From assembly GCA_023379935.1 (NCBI GenBank), contig JAMCPD010000010.1, forward strand, positions 1 to 64,000: DNA of 64,000 nucleotides. Reading direction: 5' to 3'. The notes beneath the pieces are model-generated. The model made no database searches. It saw only the letters and a list, made by a program, of their open reading frames with translations, and had not been told where the DNA came from. Position numbers and translations under genes: made by a program. Shown here one piece after another: positions 52,896 through 62,120 of this stretch (position 1 is its first letter; each line of letters opens with the position of its first letter). The stretch is from Actinomycetota bacterium (GTDB lineage Bacteria; Actinomycetota; Acidimicrobiia; Acidimicrobiales; JAMCPD01).

Positions 52896-55031
52896 CTAAA
52901 ACGGATAGCTGTTAGGCGCTCCGGAGCGGCAAGGGGCATTCCCACAGACATTTATAACTTGTCCGGTTTGTAAAAAAGTTACAATCTGATCCCAAGCGCT
53001 CGGTACCGCTCTCGGTATTGTGTCATGAGGATCTTGTCCTTCGGTAGGGGGAGTATTGCTAAGCGGAGGGGGTGGGACACCCGAATCCCATACTACCAAT
53101 GCTGCATTCCCTGAATAAGGGTAAGAACTGATAGGTGATATCCCAAAGAAGGGGTTGGACGGCATTCTGCCCGGTGCCAACCCGGGTACATACATGCGAG
53201 CTCCCAAAGTACGCGCCTCTGTGTAAGTCGAAACATTGGCAACCTGGTGATCTCCAAAAGCCATCTCCAAGAGAACCTTATGGGGAGGAGTGCCGGGTAG
53301 GAAATTGGCGGTAATATTCTCTGCATAACCATCAGTCTCCGCCCTGTCCCAAAGCATCTGGAGAAGGTCAAAGATGATCTGCTGGGTTGCTTTGTCGGGG
53401 TAGGTGTGGTCGATAATCACAAAAAAGGGTGCGAAATCAGAACTCCGATTCAACAAGATTGCATAGTCCATACTGGGAACACCCAGCACGGCACGGGTAA
53501 ACTCGGGTGATATTGCCGCCAATGCGCCTCCCATCAAACTTCCTTCACTGTTACCGTAGTAGACAAGGGGTTGGCTGGTATCGATAAAGGGGGTATGAAT
53601 TCCAGACGAGGACTCGAAGGCAGGGTTGGCGTCAAAGCCCTTAGGACTTACAATCAAGCGAGACAAGAAAAGAGCATCCAACAGTGACTGATCCAGGCGG
53701 TCGGGGATGGTGGGAAACTTAGACAGATCGGTCAATACGTTGGCGTCCGGCAGCTCATCGTTTTTATCCAGCCCCAACCAGTTGGTCGAACAGGGTATAT
53801 AACCATACTTATTTACCATCCCCTGCACCCCCTCGCTATACATTTGAGTTGCCAAAGAGAAAAGTCCCTTGCCGTACAGCATAGGTTTACCGGGGGCAAC
53901 GGATGCAGCCGCAGAAGTCGAATTAAAAACAACAGATCTTGGTATAGAACATGAAAAGGAAGCATGCACCACTGCGCCATGTAGTTGCTTGGGCAGTCCG
54001 TCTTTGGCGAAGCTGAACACAGATCCGGGCGGAGCGCCGGGTTTGTTAAGATAGTCGGGCACATTGAAAGTGCCTGTTATTTGACGGGCAATATCAAGAT
54101 TTTGTGTAACAGTAAAATTTCGCACCTGTGTAACACTAAAAGAAGGTAGGTTTGAACCCAGTTGTGAAAAGGCCTGGTTGCGCATGTGAAGAACCCAATC
54201 GGTTAAGTTCTTGGAACTTTCTACCGTAAAGTCCCAAGTCAGATACATTCCGGCTTCCCCTACCCCATGTAAAGCAAGAAAGGACAAAAGGCTTTTTATA
54301 TGGGCATCAAAAGCACGTTTGGCGGCATCGGCTGTCGACTTAGCAGTTGTTGACTTACCGGCAAGTATCGAAGCAAACACACCGGCCGGTTTTATAAGTT
54401 GTGCGGAAAAATTGTACATATTGCGAAGCGCCACTACTATTCTCTGCCCTTCGGGCAGGTTGGCGGCAGGGTGTATGATAAGTAACTGAGAAGCAGGGTT
54501 TGGATCGTTGGCATCCAGTTCCGCCCAGTATGCCAAACGCGTTCCGGTGTCGGCATCCATAACTACGATTGGAGCATTGGGTTGAAGCGAGTCCTGTATT
54601 GTTACACTTGAAGCTATGTGCGACAGAGCCAAGCTTACAGCAGGAACATAAACAAGGATAAGAGAACCGGGACTAAAACCATCATTTCTTTCCCAAGCGG
54701 CAGGATTGACATGGGCTGCCAACGAGTTGGTTGGCATGGCTGAGAGAGGAAAAACGACACGCCTTCCGGAAGGCATGGCACCATCAGGCACTGTGTAATA
54801 ATCACTAGGGAAAGGTAACATACACCTTATAACACCCAGTGGGTCACACCTAGGAGACCCTTTCACACCGACTCCCCAGTTCACCCCCACCTTAGACTGC
54901 TCCGACGGTAAACTACCGGTTTTAACAACAGCCCCGGTGGTGTTTGACGAACAGGAAACTAAAATGGTGGCGACCACAAGAAGGGCCACGCTTGAATAGA
55001 AAATCTTCGTTATTCTTTGCCGACTAGCCAC
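52896..55031 (-). CDS. Exported esterase-like lipoprotein
   Basis: 711 residues. Signal with lipobox: VALLVVATILVSC|SSN, cysteine at about 27. The mature protein is large; LVYYGNSEGSLMGGALAAISPEFTRAVLGVPSMDY has the nucleophile elbow G-N-S-E-G of an alpha/beta hydrolase, with a candidate acid/His region near EMAFGDHQVANVSTYTEARTLG. An upstream domain (QDSLQPNAPIVVMDADTGTRLAYWAELD) looks beta-rich. Similar large lipoproteins are found in actinobacteria and myxobacteria without known substrate. Single gene, convergent with the surface protein. Confidence 0.75.
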   Translation of the reverse strand: MASRQRITKIFYSSVALLVVATILVSCSSNTTGAVVKTGSLPSEQSKVGVNWGVGVKGSPRCDPLGVIRCMLPFPSDYYTVPDGAMPSGRRVVFPLSAMPTNSLAAHVNPAAWERNDGFSPGSLILVYVPAVSLALSHIASSVTIQDSLQPNAPIVVMDADTGTRLAYWAELDANDPNPASQLLIIHPAANLPEGQRIVVALRNMYNFSAQLIKPAGVFASILAGKSTTAKSTADAAKRAFDAHIKSLLSFLALHGVGEAGMYLTWDFTVESSKNLTDWVLHMRNQAFSQLGSNLPSFSVTQVRNFTVTQNLDIARQITGTFNVPDYLNKPGAPPGSVFSFAKDGLPKQLHGAVVHASFSCSIPRSVVFNSTSAAASVAPGKPMLYGKGLFSLATQMYSEGVQGMVNKYGYIPCSTNWLGLDKNDELPDANVLTDLSKFPTIPDRLDQSLLDALFLSRLIVSPKGFDANPAFESSSGIHTPFIDTSQPLVYYGNSEGSLMGGALAAISPEFTRAVLGVPSMDYAILLNRSSDFAPFFVIIDHTYPDKATQQIIFDLLQMLWDRAETDGYAENITANFLPGTPPHKVLLEMAFGDHQVANVSTYTEARTLGARMYVPGLAPGRMPSNPFFGISPISSYPYSGNAALVVWDSGVPPPPLSNTPPTEGQDPHDTIPRAVPSAWDQIVTFLQTGQVINVCGNAPCRSGAPNSYPF

Positions 55032-55542
55032 TTTACTGTTTTCCTTAGCATGTTATAGATCATCAACCTTATAGCATAATATTACACATCAGCAAAACCT
55101 CTAGGCGATATCCTTGACCTTCGCGCTCGGTAGCGACGATATCCTGGTGGAGTTTCTCATAGCCACCCGGCTTGGATGAGCTTGTGCGAGTTCATGGCAA
55201 GGCATGTCTCAAAGCACTCAATCTCAGCCTCAATCTCGGAGATCTTTACGACCAACACTGCTTTTAGCGCTTGTGAAGCTCCGCGATTGGTTTTATCAAG
55301 GTTCATTCCATCAAACATGCCAAAATCGGCACGGATAGTAGTGGATAATCGTACGATCCGAACGATTATCTGCTCAAAGCATGTTTTTGCACAAATCCAA
55401 CGATTCGCCGGGGAGGTGAACAGTTACTTAAATTTTTATTTACAAATTTTGTTTGACACTTACAAAAATTGGTTGTATGTTTAGTTACTAATAAAAATAG
55501 TATTGGTTTTAGGCAAGCTAAACCATAGGCAAGCTAAACCAT
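55032..55542. other. Intergenic region with decayed gene
   Basis: About 510 bases with no intact gene. The middle carries a broken minus-strand frame (see the separate entry at 55172-55420). The right end (55430-55542) is AT-rich and repeats AGGCAAGCTAAACCATA twice in tandem (about 55513-55541), shortly before the next gene. Confidence 0.5.
55172..55420 (-). pseudogene. Decayed gene fragment
   Basis: On the minus strand an open frame without a start runs from about 55420 to a TGA near 55172 and reads NRWICAKTCFEQIIVRIVRL, then DFGMFDGMNLDKTNRGASQALK and KISEIEAEIECFETCLAMNS. The last part looks like a C-terminal helix of a DNA-binding or recombinase-like protein, but I do not recognise it. 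There is no start with a ribosome site and the neighbourhood is non-coding, so I call it a remnant. Confidence 0.35.
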
Positions 55543-57246
55543 ATGTGTAAAAGGATACAGCAAAGGAGGCAGCTATGTCAAACCGCACTTGGAGAGAGAG
55601 AATCTCGGGGAAATAGAAGGTTCCTCGAAGGCGTTATCTCTCTTTTATTATTGACATCAGTTTTAATCTCAGTGTTTCCGGCAAAAGGATTTGCACAAAA
55701 TGGAGCTGTAGGGGGTGAAACCGGTACCGCTTCTTCGCCACTTCAAACACAGTCACAAACAGGATCACTTAGTGCCGCATTATCTAACACTGTAGCAACC
55801 CTTTACTCAAAGATGTCTGGTGTTGGTGCTTCAACACTGTCAGAAGAGTCTAAATCACTTTATAACGCACTACCCAGCTTACCTACAAGCGGCGACCCTT
55901 CCGGATGGAGTTTATCGTCTTTTCCACCTAATACGGTGATAACAGATACAACCTGTGTATCTTCTGTCTGCTTTGCATCAGGAGAGGAACAAAGTTCATC
56001 TGCAACTTCGGCCGGAGACTTTTTTATCAGCACCAACCAAGGCTCAAGCTGGTCTGTTACAGATTTACCCCAAAATCCACAGACATTGGGAGTTTCATGT
56101 ACCTCTTCAAGCGACTGTACAGTGTTGGGAGTTGTTCCTGCTACTACATCCAGCGGAACTATAACACAAACCCCATATCTTTATATAACCTCTGATTCGG
56201 GGTCTACCTGGACTTATAACCCCTTACCCCAAGGAGTGCAAGTTGAAACTTCGTCAGGACCGCTTGTCCAGTTTGTATGTGTCTCTTTGACAGAATGTGT
56301 AATTCCGGCAATAAACGGTTCCTCTTATGAGCTGCTTCTCACACAAAATCAAGGATTGACCTACACCGACATACCCCTTTTGACTACGCTTTTGTCCATT
56401 ACGTCTCTTTCTTGTCCATCTGCTAACGAGTGTCTTGTAAGTGGGACTGAACCCTCTTTTCTCAGCTCTTCACCTCCGGTTCCCCTAATCATACAGGTTA
56501 GCAACTTGGGAAGCTCGCCAAGCATATCGGTGCAATCAAACTTCTCACTTCCAAGCGCTTATGATACAACTGTCGATACAAACCTTTTCCCGTTATCTAT
56601 GCTTTTCATTGCATTTGGTGAAGTTCTTCTATCCGCCGAGACTCACATAGAGGGACAAGTAACCTCGTTGGGTCCCCTTACCGACATGTCTTGTCCAACC
56701 AGCTCTGTCTGTTATGCACTTGGTCAAGCAAACTATTCATTTTCTATGTCATGGTTGTTCTCTTCTTCTCCAATATCATTTTCTCTATCTGGAATGTATA
56801 TACTTAAAAGCACAGATGGTGGCACAACCTGGTCGTATCAAACTTCTGTACTGTCTCAAATGACAAACAGCCTGCCAACAACATTTGTAGGATTTGTAGC
56901 ATCTGAGTTTTTTACATCTTCTTCCTCCGCTTCCTCCTTGCCACCGTTCATTGCTCTTATTGGAGAAAGTTTTTTGGGGCTTGCAGGCAGTCCCGGAACA
57001 ATAAGCTGTGTCTCTGTTGATCAATGCTATGTTACAACACTGCCAAACCAGTCCGTATTCCAAGGTTTAGCAAGCTCTGGCGCCTCCGGTTCTACTGAAC
57101 CTCCCCCTTCTGTCTTGGCAGATACGATTTTAGAGACAGAAAACTCAGGTACAAGCTGGAATGTGCAGTTATCTTTAGAAACAGCAGGTTCACTCTCAAA
57201 TCAATGCGGAACAAAGTGTGCTTTCGAAAACCATGAAAACCATTAA
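55543..57246 (+). CDS. Secreted Asp-box repeat protein (possible N-terminal frameshift)
   Basis: 567 residues. A signal segment (LEGVISLLLLTSVLISVFPAKGFAQ) is followed by repeats holding the Asp-box pattern S-x-D-x-G-x-x-W (STNQGSSWSV, TSDSGSTWTY, STDGGTTWSY, TENSGTSWNV) alternating with Cys-containing strands (VSCTSSSDCTVLG, LSCPSANECLVSG, MSCPTSSVCYALG). This is the beta-propeller type common in exported acidimicrobial proteins. The best ribosome site (AAAGGAGG, 55562-55569) points to ATG 55575 in another frame, which stops after 13 codons at GGGGAAATAG; joining it by one base to the main frame would give a better signal peptide. Start therefore uncertain. Confidence 0.65.
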   Translation: MCKRIQQRRQLCQTALGERESRGNRRFLEGVISLLLLTSVLISVFPAKGFAQNGAVGGETGTASSPLQTQSQTGSLSAALSNTVATLYSKMSGVGASTLSEESKSLYNALPSLPTSGDPSGWSLSSFPPNTVITDTTCVSSVCFASGEEQSSSATSAGDFFISTNQGSSWSVTDLPQNPQTLGVSCTSSSDCTVLGVVPATTSSGTITQTPYLYITSDSGSTWTYNPLPQGVQVETSSGPLVQFVCVSLTECVIPAINGSSYELLLTQNQGLTYTDIPLLTTLLSITSLSCPSANECLVSGTEPSFLSSSPPVPLIIQVSNLGSSPSISVQSNFSLPSAYDTTVDTNLFPLSMLFIAFGEVLLSAETHIEGQVTSLGPLTDMSCPTSSVCYALGQANYSFSMSWLFSSSPISFSLSGMYILKSTDGGTTWSYQTSVLSQMTNSLPTTFVGFVASEFFTSSSSASSLPPFIALIGESFLGLAGSPGTISCVSVDQCYVTTLPNQSVFQGLASSGASGSTEPPPSVLADTILETENSGTSWNVQLSLETAGSLSNQCGTKCAFENHENH

Positions 57247-57439
57247 GCAGCTTGATGAAGTTGTTACCACGGGAAGTCCCTCGGAACCTATGATGTTTAA
57301 ATCCTCGGAACCTATAGAAAAGAGTATTATTTATTCCCTAGCTACTATGCTACCTCTACAGGACGAACTGGACCTTCCACGGAACCAATGCTTGTAGGAA
57401 TTCGTCATTCTGCCCGTATTGCCGGAGTCACAGCCTAAA

Positions 57440-58027
57440 ATGGAAATGGCACAAGGACAGTTCACGCCCGAAGGGACCTGGTGGTGGGATGGCAAAGTAT
57501 GGCGGCCAGTGCTCTCCAAAGACGGTGCGTATCGCTGGTCAGGCAGTGCGTGGGTTGCCCTTAAATCTAGGCCACCTCTGATCAACGTCCCGCTTGATGA
57601 ATACGTACGTAATGTTCGCAACTCAAGAGCTAGGAAACGTCCGTCCGATCCACTGACCCACTCGTTTGACTTCTTGGTTGGCAGTGGTTGGGTTGCAGGT
57701 CGGGCGATCTACAGGTGGCATGTAGTTGAGTTCGCCAAGCTTGAAGCTATTGCAATTGTGGCCCCTAAAGCAATCAGGAAGTTGATAGCTGGAGGAAGCG
57801 GAGTGACGGCGGCAGTTCCGAACCTTCACTTTGTCGAGAACGATGGCCATGGGCTCATTGTCGGAGCCAATCGCATATCGACCGAAAGCCGTTGGGCAAT
57901 CTTTAATCAGATTGCCCAACGGGGTATCCTGACTCCAGCTGCCGCGGCATTCTTGGTTGGACTTCTCCCAAGGGAAAAATGGTACGGTTACGGTATCCAC
58001 CACCGATCACAAAGTTCCGGTATGTGA
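57440..58027 (+). CDS. Hypothetical protein with W-rich N-terminal motif
   Basis: About 195 residues from ATG 57440 (an upstream TTG at 57419 is possible). The N terminus TPEGTWWWDGKVWRPVLSKDGAYRWSGSAWVAL is a duplicated W-D/S-G-x-x-W pattern like the DUF2510-type repeats that precede membrane or phage-like proteins in actinobacteria. The rest (WVAGRAIYRWHVVEFAKLEAIAIVAPKAI; GLIVGANRIS) has no recognised family. The last 70 bases run into a region where another frame carries an RHS remnant, so the gene's end may have been altered. Preceded by a 190-base gap with nothing convincing. Confidence 0.45.
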   Translation: MEMAQGQFTPEGTWWWDGKVWRPVLSKDGAYRWSGSAWVALKSRPPLINVPLDEYVRNVRNSRARKRPSDPLTHSFDFLVGSGWVAGRAIYRWHVVEFAKLEAIAIVAPKAIRKLIAGGSGVTAAVPNLHFVENDGHGLIVGANRISTESRWAIFNQIAQRGILTPAAAAFLVGLLPREKWYGYGIHHRSQSSGM

Positions 58028-58125
58028 TCAAAGGCTACATGGGAGCCTCTCACCCGTCTTGGTCAACGCAACCGGTGATCCGGTGGACGGGAGTGATCCG
58101 AGTGGGATGACTACTCATGGATACT
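57966..58125 (+). pseudogene. RHS-repeat C-terminal remnant
   Basis: In a frame different from the preceding gene the sequence reads TVTVSTTDHKV, then LSPVLVNATGDPVDGSDPSGM. The end matches the RHS core terminus (Y-x-x-GDPVNGxDPSGM) that precedes the variable toxin tip of RHS proteins. No intact RHS gene surrounds it. This is the scar of a lost RHS/toxin gene. Confidence 0.5.
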
Positions 58126-58220
58126 GCATATTGGCTATGCGGGGGTAATTCCTTACCCTCACAATCAGTGCCGATCCTTCAAGATATGCTATTGGATGTC
58201 TCATCGAAGACAGTAAAGGT

Positions 58221-58305
58221 AACATTGCTTGGACAGGAACATTGCTTGGACAGGAACATTGCTTGGACAGGAACATTGCTTGGACAGGAACATTGCTTGG
58301 ACAGG
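58221..58305. repeat. Five perfect 17-base tandem repeats
   Basis: The unit AACATTGCTTGGACAGG is repeated five times without a difference (58221-58305). It lies in the non-coding stretch between the RHS remnant and the end of the methyltransferase gene. The lack of divergence implies recent expansion. No spacers, so not a CRISPR. Confidence 0.9.
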
Positions 58306-58351
58306 GGGAGCAAGCGCTGCGGAGGAACTTCGGTTTAGAGTCAACCACCAA

Positions 58352-59425
58352 TCAAAAGCGATACACTGCATTAGCATCCTCCGGTTTACGGCAGACGTAA
58401 GCCAGCAAGTAACAGTTCGTAATATCTGCAAACATCCCTTTATGTGATGCAATACCCGATGTGGAAAAGTTGGGTTTGTCTCCCCCGGCGAAAATACCCG
58501 TCTTTGCTCCCTTTTGATTTGCCTCAGCTTCAACCTCATCTATCGCACCAAGCTCATCCCAGTTGAGTCCAACTGCCGATATTATCTCAAAACCTGCATT
58601 TTTCAATTTTGCTGACAGTTGCGCATGAGTATACTCAAATTTGTGGTCAGGATCGATAAACTCATCTTGTTGTAAACGCGTAACCTCCCCGTTTGGAGTG
58701 TCCAAAGCCAGATAACCACCGGGAACAAGCACTCTTAAGACCTCCTTTAGGACAGTATCGGCATCATCAAAGGTGACATGCTCTATGCTCTGGCCCATAT
58801 ATACCAAATCTACGGTGGAATCTTGTATACCGGAAAGATCCACCATCGAATGATAGCGATAGAACACCGGTCCAAGGGGAGTTTGAACCGGTGAAATCCC
58901 TTCTTCGCCTTTCTCCTTGGGTTCTTTGCCAAACTCTCCCTTATATAATTCCCGGTCTTGGCGATATAGCGAATGGCGTTGTTGATTAGGAAGATCTACT
59001 ATCGTCAGCTCATCAAAACTATATGGGTAGCCCATCTGGACAAAAGCCCCATACTCATTATGCAAGTGGGTTCCTCCCAAATCCAGTATCCGTTTTGCCC
59101 TCGGCAAACTTTGGATAAAATCTGAGCGGCTTGCATGCAGGGAAGAGCCGAGGGGGGCATGTTTTCGACTGGCGCGGAACTCTTCTGAATCGCACAGAAA
59201 CAGTACAAGCTGGCGATAAGACAACTCATTGGACAACAGTTTGGGCAACAAATCAGCTGTTCCGGTTGGATCCGGCTCTCTACCCAACACAACATTGTAG
59301 GCCATACGAAATGCTTGCTTAGCGGGCAACTTCTCCCAGGAGGGCATACGCCAATACAAAATCAAACTTGAATATCGCCTTATACGACTCCCGAGGGCAC
59401 GTCCAATACGATGTCTAAACTTCAT
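58352..59425 (-). CDS. DUF4214-methyltransferase fusion protein
   Basis: 357 residues. Residues 40-95 (MAYNVVLGREPDPTGTADLLPKLLSNELSYRQLVLFLCDSEEF) are a DUF4214 domain, a helical module common in glycan-related and exported proteins. From residue 110 is a class I methyltransferase (RILDLGGTHLHNEYGAFV as motif I, DLVYMGQSIEHVTF, LKEVLRVLVPGGYLALDTPNGE). Probably methylates a sugar of the surface glycan. Overlaps the upstream GT2 gene by 4 bases, third of a three-gene minus-strand operon. Confidence 0.85.
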   Translation of the reverse strand: MKFRHRIGRALGSRIRRYSSLILYWRMPSWEKLPAKQAFRMAYNVVLGREPDPTGTADLLPKLLSNELSYRQLVLFLCDSEEFRASRKHAPLGSSLHASRSDFIQSLPRAKRILDLGGTHLHNEYGAFVQMGYPYSFDELTIVDLPNQQRHSLYRQDRELYKGEFGKEPKEKGEEGISPVQTPLGPVFYRYHSMVDLSGIQDSTVDLVYMGQSIEHVTFDDADTVLKEVLRVLVPGGYLALDTPNGEVTRLQQDEFIDPDHKFEYTHAQLSAKLKNAGFEIISAVGLNWDELGAIDEVEAEANQKGAKTGIFAGGDKPNFSTSGIASHKGMFADITNCYLLAYVCRKPEDANAVYRF

Positions 59426-60726
59426 CGCGTTCCCACTGTTATCAGCCTGGATTCTACTCCCAATCCATCAAGAAAGGACGCCGCATCAATTATGTCGGAA
59501 AAATCACATATAAAAGCTTGAGACTGGGTTTCTTCAAGAAAACCTTTCAATGTCTCATCATCGCAACTCGAATACACAACAACTCCAGAGTAGTGAAACA
59601 TCCTTGTTTTCAGCCAATTACCTAAAGCAACTGCACTGTTGGTGCCATCTCCTACCCGCACTACCTCTACGCCATGGGTTTTCAAATACAGCGCCAACAG
59701 AGTAGGGATTGGACTGGAACAGGATGTAACCGTTACACGCAACTTAGGATTCAAGTTAACAAGTTCCAAGGATAATTTTACAGCCTGTAACACCTCATCT
59801 TGTGCTCTGGAATCTGAAAAAGACCCATCCACCAGCAGTAAAATCCGTTCCGGGGCACACCCGTCCCTTGCCGCTATCTCTGCATGCGGATAATGGTGAA
59901 TCACAAACCTGGAATGTTCGGCCAACTCTGAAAGTTCGGGTTGATAACGTAAGTAACCCCGCCATCTCGGAATAAAACGCTTGCGATTAGCCTCCCGTTG
60001 TGCCACCGCATCCTTATAAGAAGCAGTAGAGGCACCCCGCGTATGGCGCACGAGGGAACGAGGTTCGTAAAGAACCAGCTTGCCTTGGAGTTTTATCCTT
60101 AAAGCAAAATCTACGTCTTCGTAGTAACCTCTTTCAAAGATAGGATCAAATCCTCCGTTGTCGCAAAAATCATTCTTATCCATTAACCAACAAGCAGCAG
60201 AACCATAGTCTACGAACCTTGAAAAAGAGTAGTCGTCCGCCAACGGGTCTCTTTCAAACCCTACGCTGTAGATCGTTCCATCACAGCCCAATACCGATCC
60301 AGCTTCTTGTAAGTTCCCGTCTAAACTCAGTATCTTTGGAAACACTATAGATGCTAAAGTATGGGAGTTGATGGCCTGAAGTAAGTAGTCCAACCATCCG
60401 GGCTCCACCACTACATCAGGGTTAAGCAAGCATAAATATCTGCCTCTCGCATAAAGTGATCCCTGGTTGACGGCAGGTCCAAAACCTATGTTTGCAGAGT
60501 TTTGAATAACTGTATCGATCTGCATACCCCCTACATAATCAGCCATCCATTTCCCTGTCCCGTCGGTGGACAGATTATCGATAAGAATGAGTTCGTATAT
60601 ATCGGGAGTATTCAGAAACAAACTGTTCAAACAGGTTTGGAGATAAGAACGAGACTGGTATGTCACTATGACTATCGATACAATGGGGTCCTTCGGTCCC
60701 AAGGGAGATGTAGAACCAGCTTTCAT
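59422..60726 (-). CDS. GT2 glycosyltransferase
   Basis: 434 residues. The GT-A start VSIVIVTYQSRSYLQTCLNSLF, the DxD-like metal site (LLNPDVVVEPGWLDYLL), and GGFDPIFERGYYEDVDFALRI with the catalytic E-D-V-D of rhamnosyl/galactofuranosyl-like GT2 enzymes are visible in the first 260 residues. The last 150 residues (ERILLLVDGSFSDSRAQDEVLQAVK ... VVRVGDGTNSAVALGNWL) form an extra domain of unknown type resembling a truncated GT-B half. Couples by 4-base overlap to genes on both sides. Confidence 0.88.
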   Translation of the reverse strand: MKAGSTSPLGPKDPIVSIVIVTYQSRSYLQTCLNSLFLNTPDIYELILIDNLSTDGTGKWMADYVGGMQIDTVIQNSANIGFGPAVNQGSLYARGRYLCLLNPDVVVEPGWLDYLLQAINSHTLASIVFPKILSLDGNLQEAGSVLGCDGTIYSVGFERDPLADDYSFSRFVDYGSAACWLMDKNDFCDNGGFDPIFERGYYEDVDFALRIKLQGKLVLYEPRSLVRHTRGASTASYKDAVAQREANRKRFIPRWRGYLRYQPELSELAEHSRFVIHHYPHAEIAARDGCAPERILLLVDGSFSDSRAQDEVLQAVKLSLELVNLNPKLRVTVTSCSSPIPTLLALYLKTHGVEVVRVGDGTNSAVALGNWLKTRMFHYSGVVVYSSCDDETLKGFLEETQSQAFICDFSDIIDAASFLDGLGVESRLITVGTR

Positions 60727-61991
60727 AACTTTTTATTCCGTCTTTTAGTTGTAAACGGAGGGATTAAAAGGTTGCAAATGCGCCTACCGGCTCTGGCGTA
60801 ACGAAACCAACGGCTGTTCAACACCATCGCCAACTCCGATTCTGCGCCATGCCGAGCTTGAGTTTGTGACGCAAGTCTACGCTCCAGTTCCGAAACCCTG
60901 TCAGCCATAGCACGTCTTTCTGCCGCCATCCGGAGTGCCTTTGCTTCCAATAAAGATTCAAGTCTGGTTATTTTCTTTTCAAGCTGTAAACAGCGGCTGT
61001 TATCGTCCTTTGCCTTGGCATCGCCCTTTTTCCCAACCTTGCGGCTGCCGGTTTGCTTGTTATTCCGGCTGGATGGGTTATGCACTGGCGCGGCATCCAC
61101 CATTTGAGCCAAATCATCAAAAAACTTACCGATGCTGTCAATACCTCCGTCAACATCATAACTTTCCTCCAGCCAACCAACAGTTGAGTCGCTGTTATTT
61201 TTGCTAAGCACTGTGATGTTGCCAATCCCTAAACTGTGGGCTATGACAGCATCTACATCATAACTGCTTATAACACGTGACGATCCCGCCAAACAAGCAA
61301 CTATGTCTATAGCACTGGCGATATCGGGTAAACTCCAACAGCGCCCGGGTGCAGCTTGATCAAGAGCATGTATAAACTGCTCCTTCGCCTCAACCTCTTC
61401 AAGATACCTACCCGAATCGACAGGATTGACAGGTAGCAAAACCAAGGACAACTCATCATCACCAAAAAGCAGCTTTACAATCTCTCCGATGAGAGTTTGG
61501 CTGTCTTTTTGTAAAACCGCTCCCAATCGAAGTGCTATAACAGAGCGTGTTGGCGGATACCATCCCATCAACTTCAGCCAACCCAGGCGCGAATTAAGCA
61601 CATCCGCATCAAAGAGGTGAGAGGTGAGCAAGCAAGGATCGGGAACAACTCGGATCTTTCCCTCTCTAATGGCCACCCCTGAGCTTGATATTAAGGAGTT
61701 TAGCATATCCAATACGAAGTCATCACCGGCAACAACCAAATCACTTGAAGGTAAGAGGGGCGACAACTTACTTGATATCTCCCTTTGACTTTTACCCTTA
61801 CCCAAGCCTAGCACCCAAACCACATTTATATAACCTATGTTTATTGTGTAGGCACGATTGTGAAAATCGGCAATACTTTTGACTGATACAGTTGCGGGTG
61901 TTTGTAAACGTTTTCCTAATTCGTTTTCAATTACCCTCAAAGTAAGTTGATCTTCCAACGAACCAAAAAGTTCGGTTTTTTTACAACTCAT
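60723..61991 (-). CDS. Polysaccharide pyruvyltransferase-like protein with coiled-coil tail
   Basis: 422 residues. The first 300 resemble the polysaccharide pyruvyl transferase fold (CsaB-like): LFGSLEDQLTLRVIENELGK, SSDLVVAGDDFVLDML, VVPDPCLLTS, RSVIALRL, SRVISSYDVDAVIAHSLGI. In place of the usual GGN-type motif there is AGDDFV. From about 330 to 390 is a coiled coil (LQLEKKITRLESLLEAKALRMAAERRAMADRVSELERRLASQ) and a basic C terminus. May add ketal pyruvate to the glycan or bind it in a complex; assignment from pattern only. First gene of the operon. Confidence 0.6.
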   Translation of the reverse strand: MSCKKTELFGSLEDQLTLRVIENELGKRLQTPATVSVKSIADFHNRAYTINIGYINVVWVLGLGKGKSQREISSKLSPLLPSSDLVVAGDDFVLDMLNSLISSSGVAIREGKIRVVPDPCLLTSHLFDADVLNSRLGWLKLMGWYPPTRSVIALRLGAVLQKDSQTLIGEIVKLLFGDDELSLVLLPVNPVDSGRYLEEVEAKEQFIHALDQAAPGRCWSLPDIASAIDIVACLAGSSRVISSYDVDAVIAHSLGIGNITVLSKNNSDSTVGWLEESYDVDGGIDSIGKFFDDLAQMVDAAPVHNPSSRNNKQTGSRKVGKKGDAKAKDDNSRCLQLEKKITRLESLLEAKALRMAAERRAMADRVSELERRLASQTQARHGAESELAMVLNSRWFRYARAGRRICNLLIPPFTTKRRNKKL

Positions 61992-62120
61992 ACTGCCATA
62001 TTGCCAGTTTTATAGTTACCTGTCCAATGACTATTCTTTCGGTTAATCGGCTTTGACTTAGATTTTATATAGCCTCTCCCACCTATGGCAACATTAACAG
62101 GTTAATATAGCACTATAGGT

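Noticed and set aside
58221-58305. Possible CRISPR array
   Set aside because: The 17-base units are contiguous with no spacers and no cas genes are nearby; it is a plain tandem repeat.
58201-58539. Minus-strand frame with repeated FLSKQCSCPSNVPVQAM peptide
   Set aside because: Produced by reading through the 17-base array into the antisense frame of the methyltransferase 3' end; no independent support.
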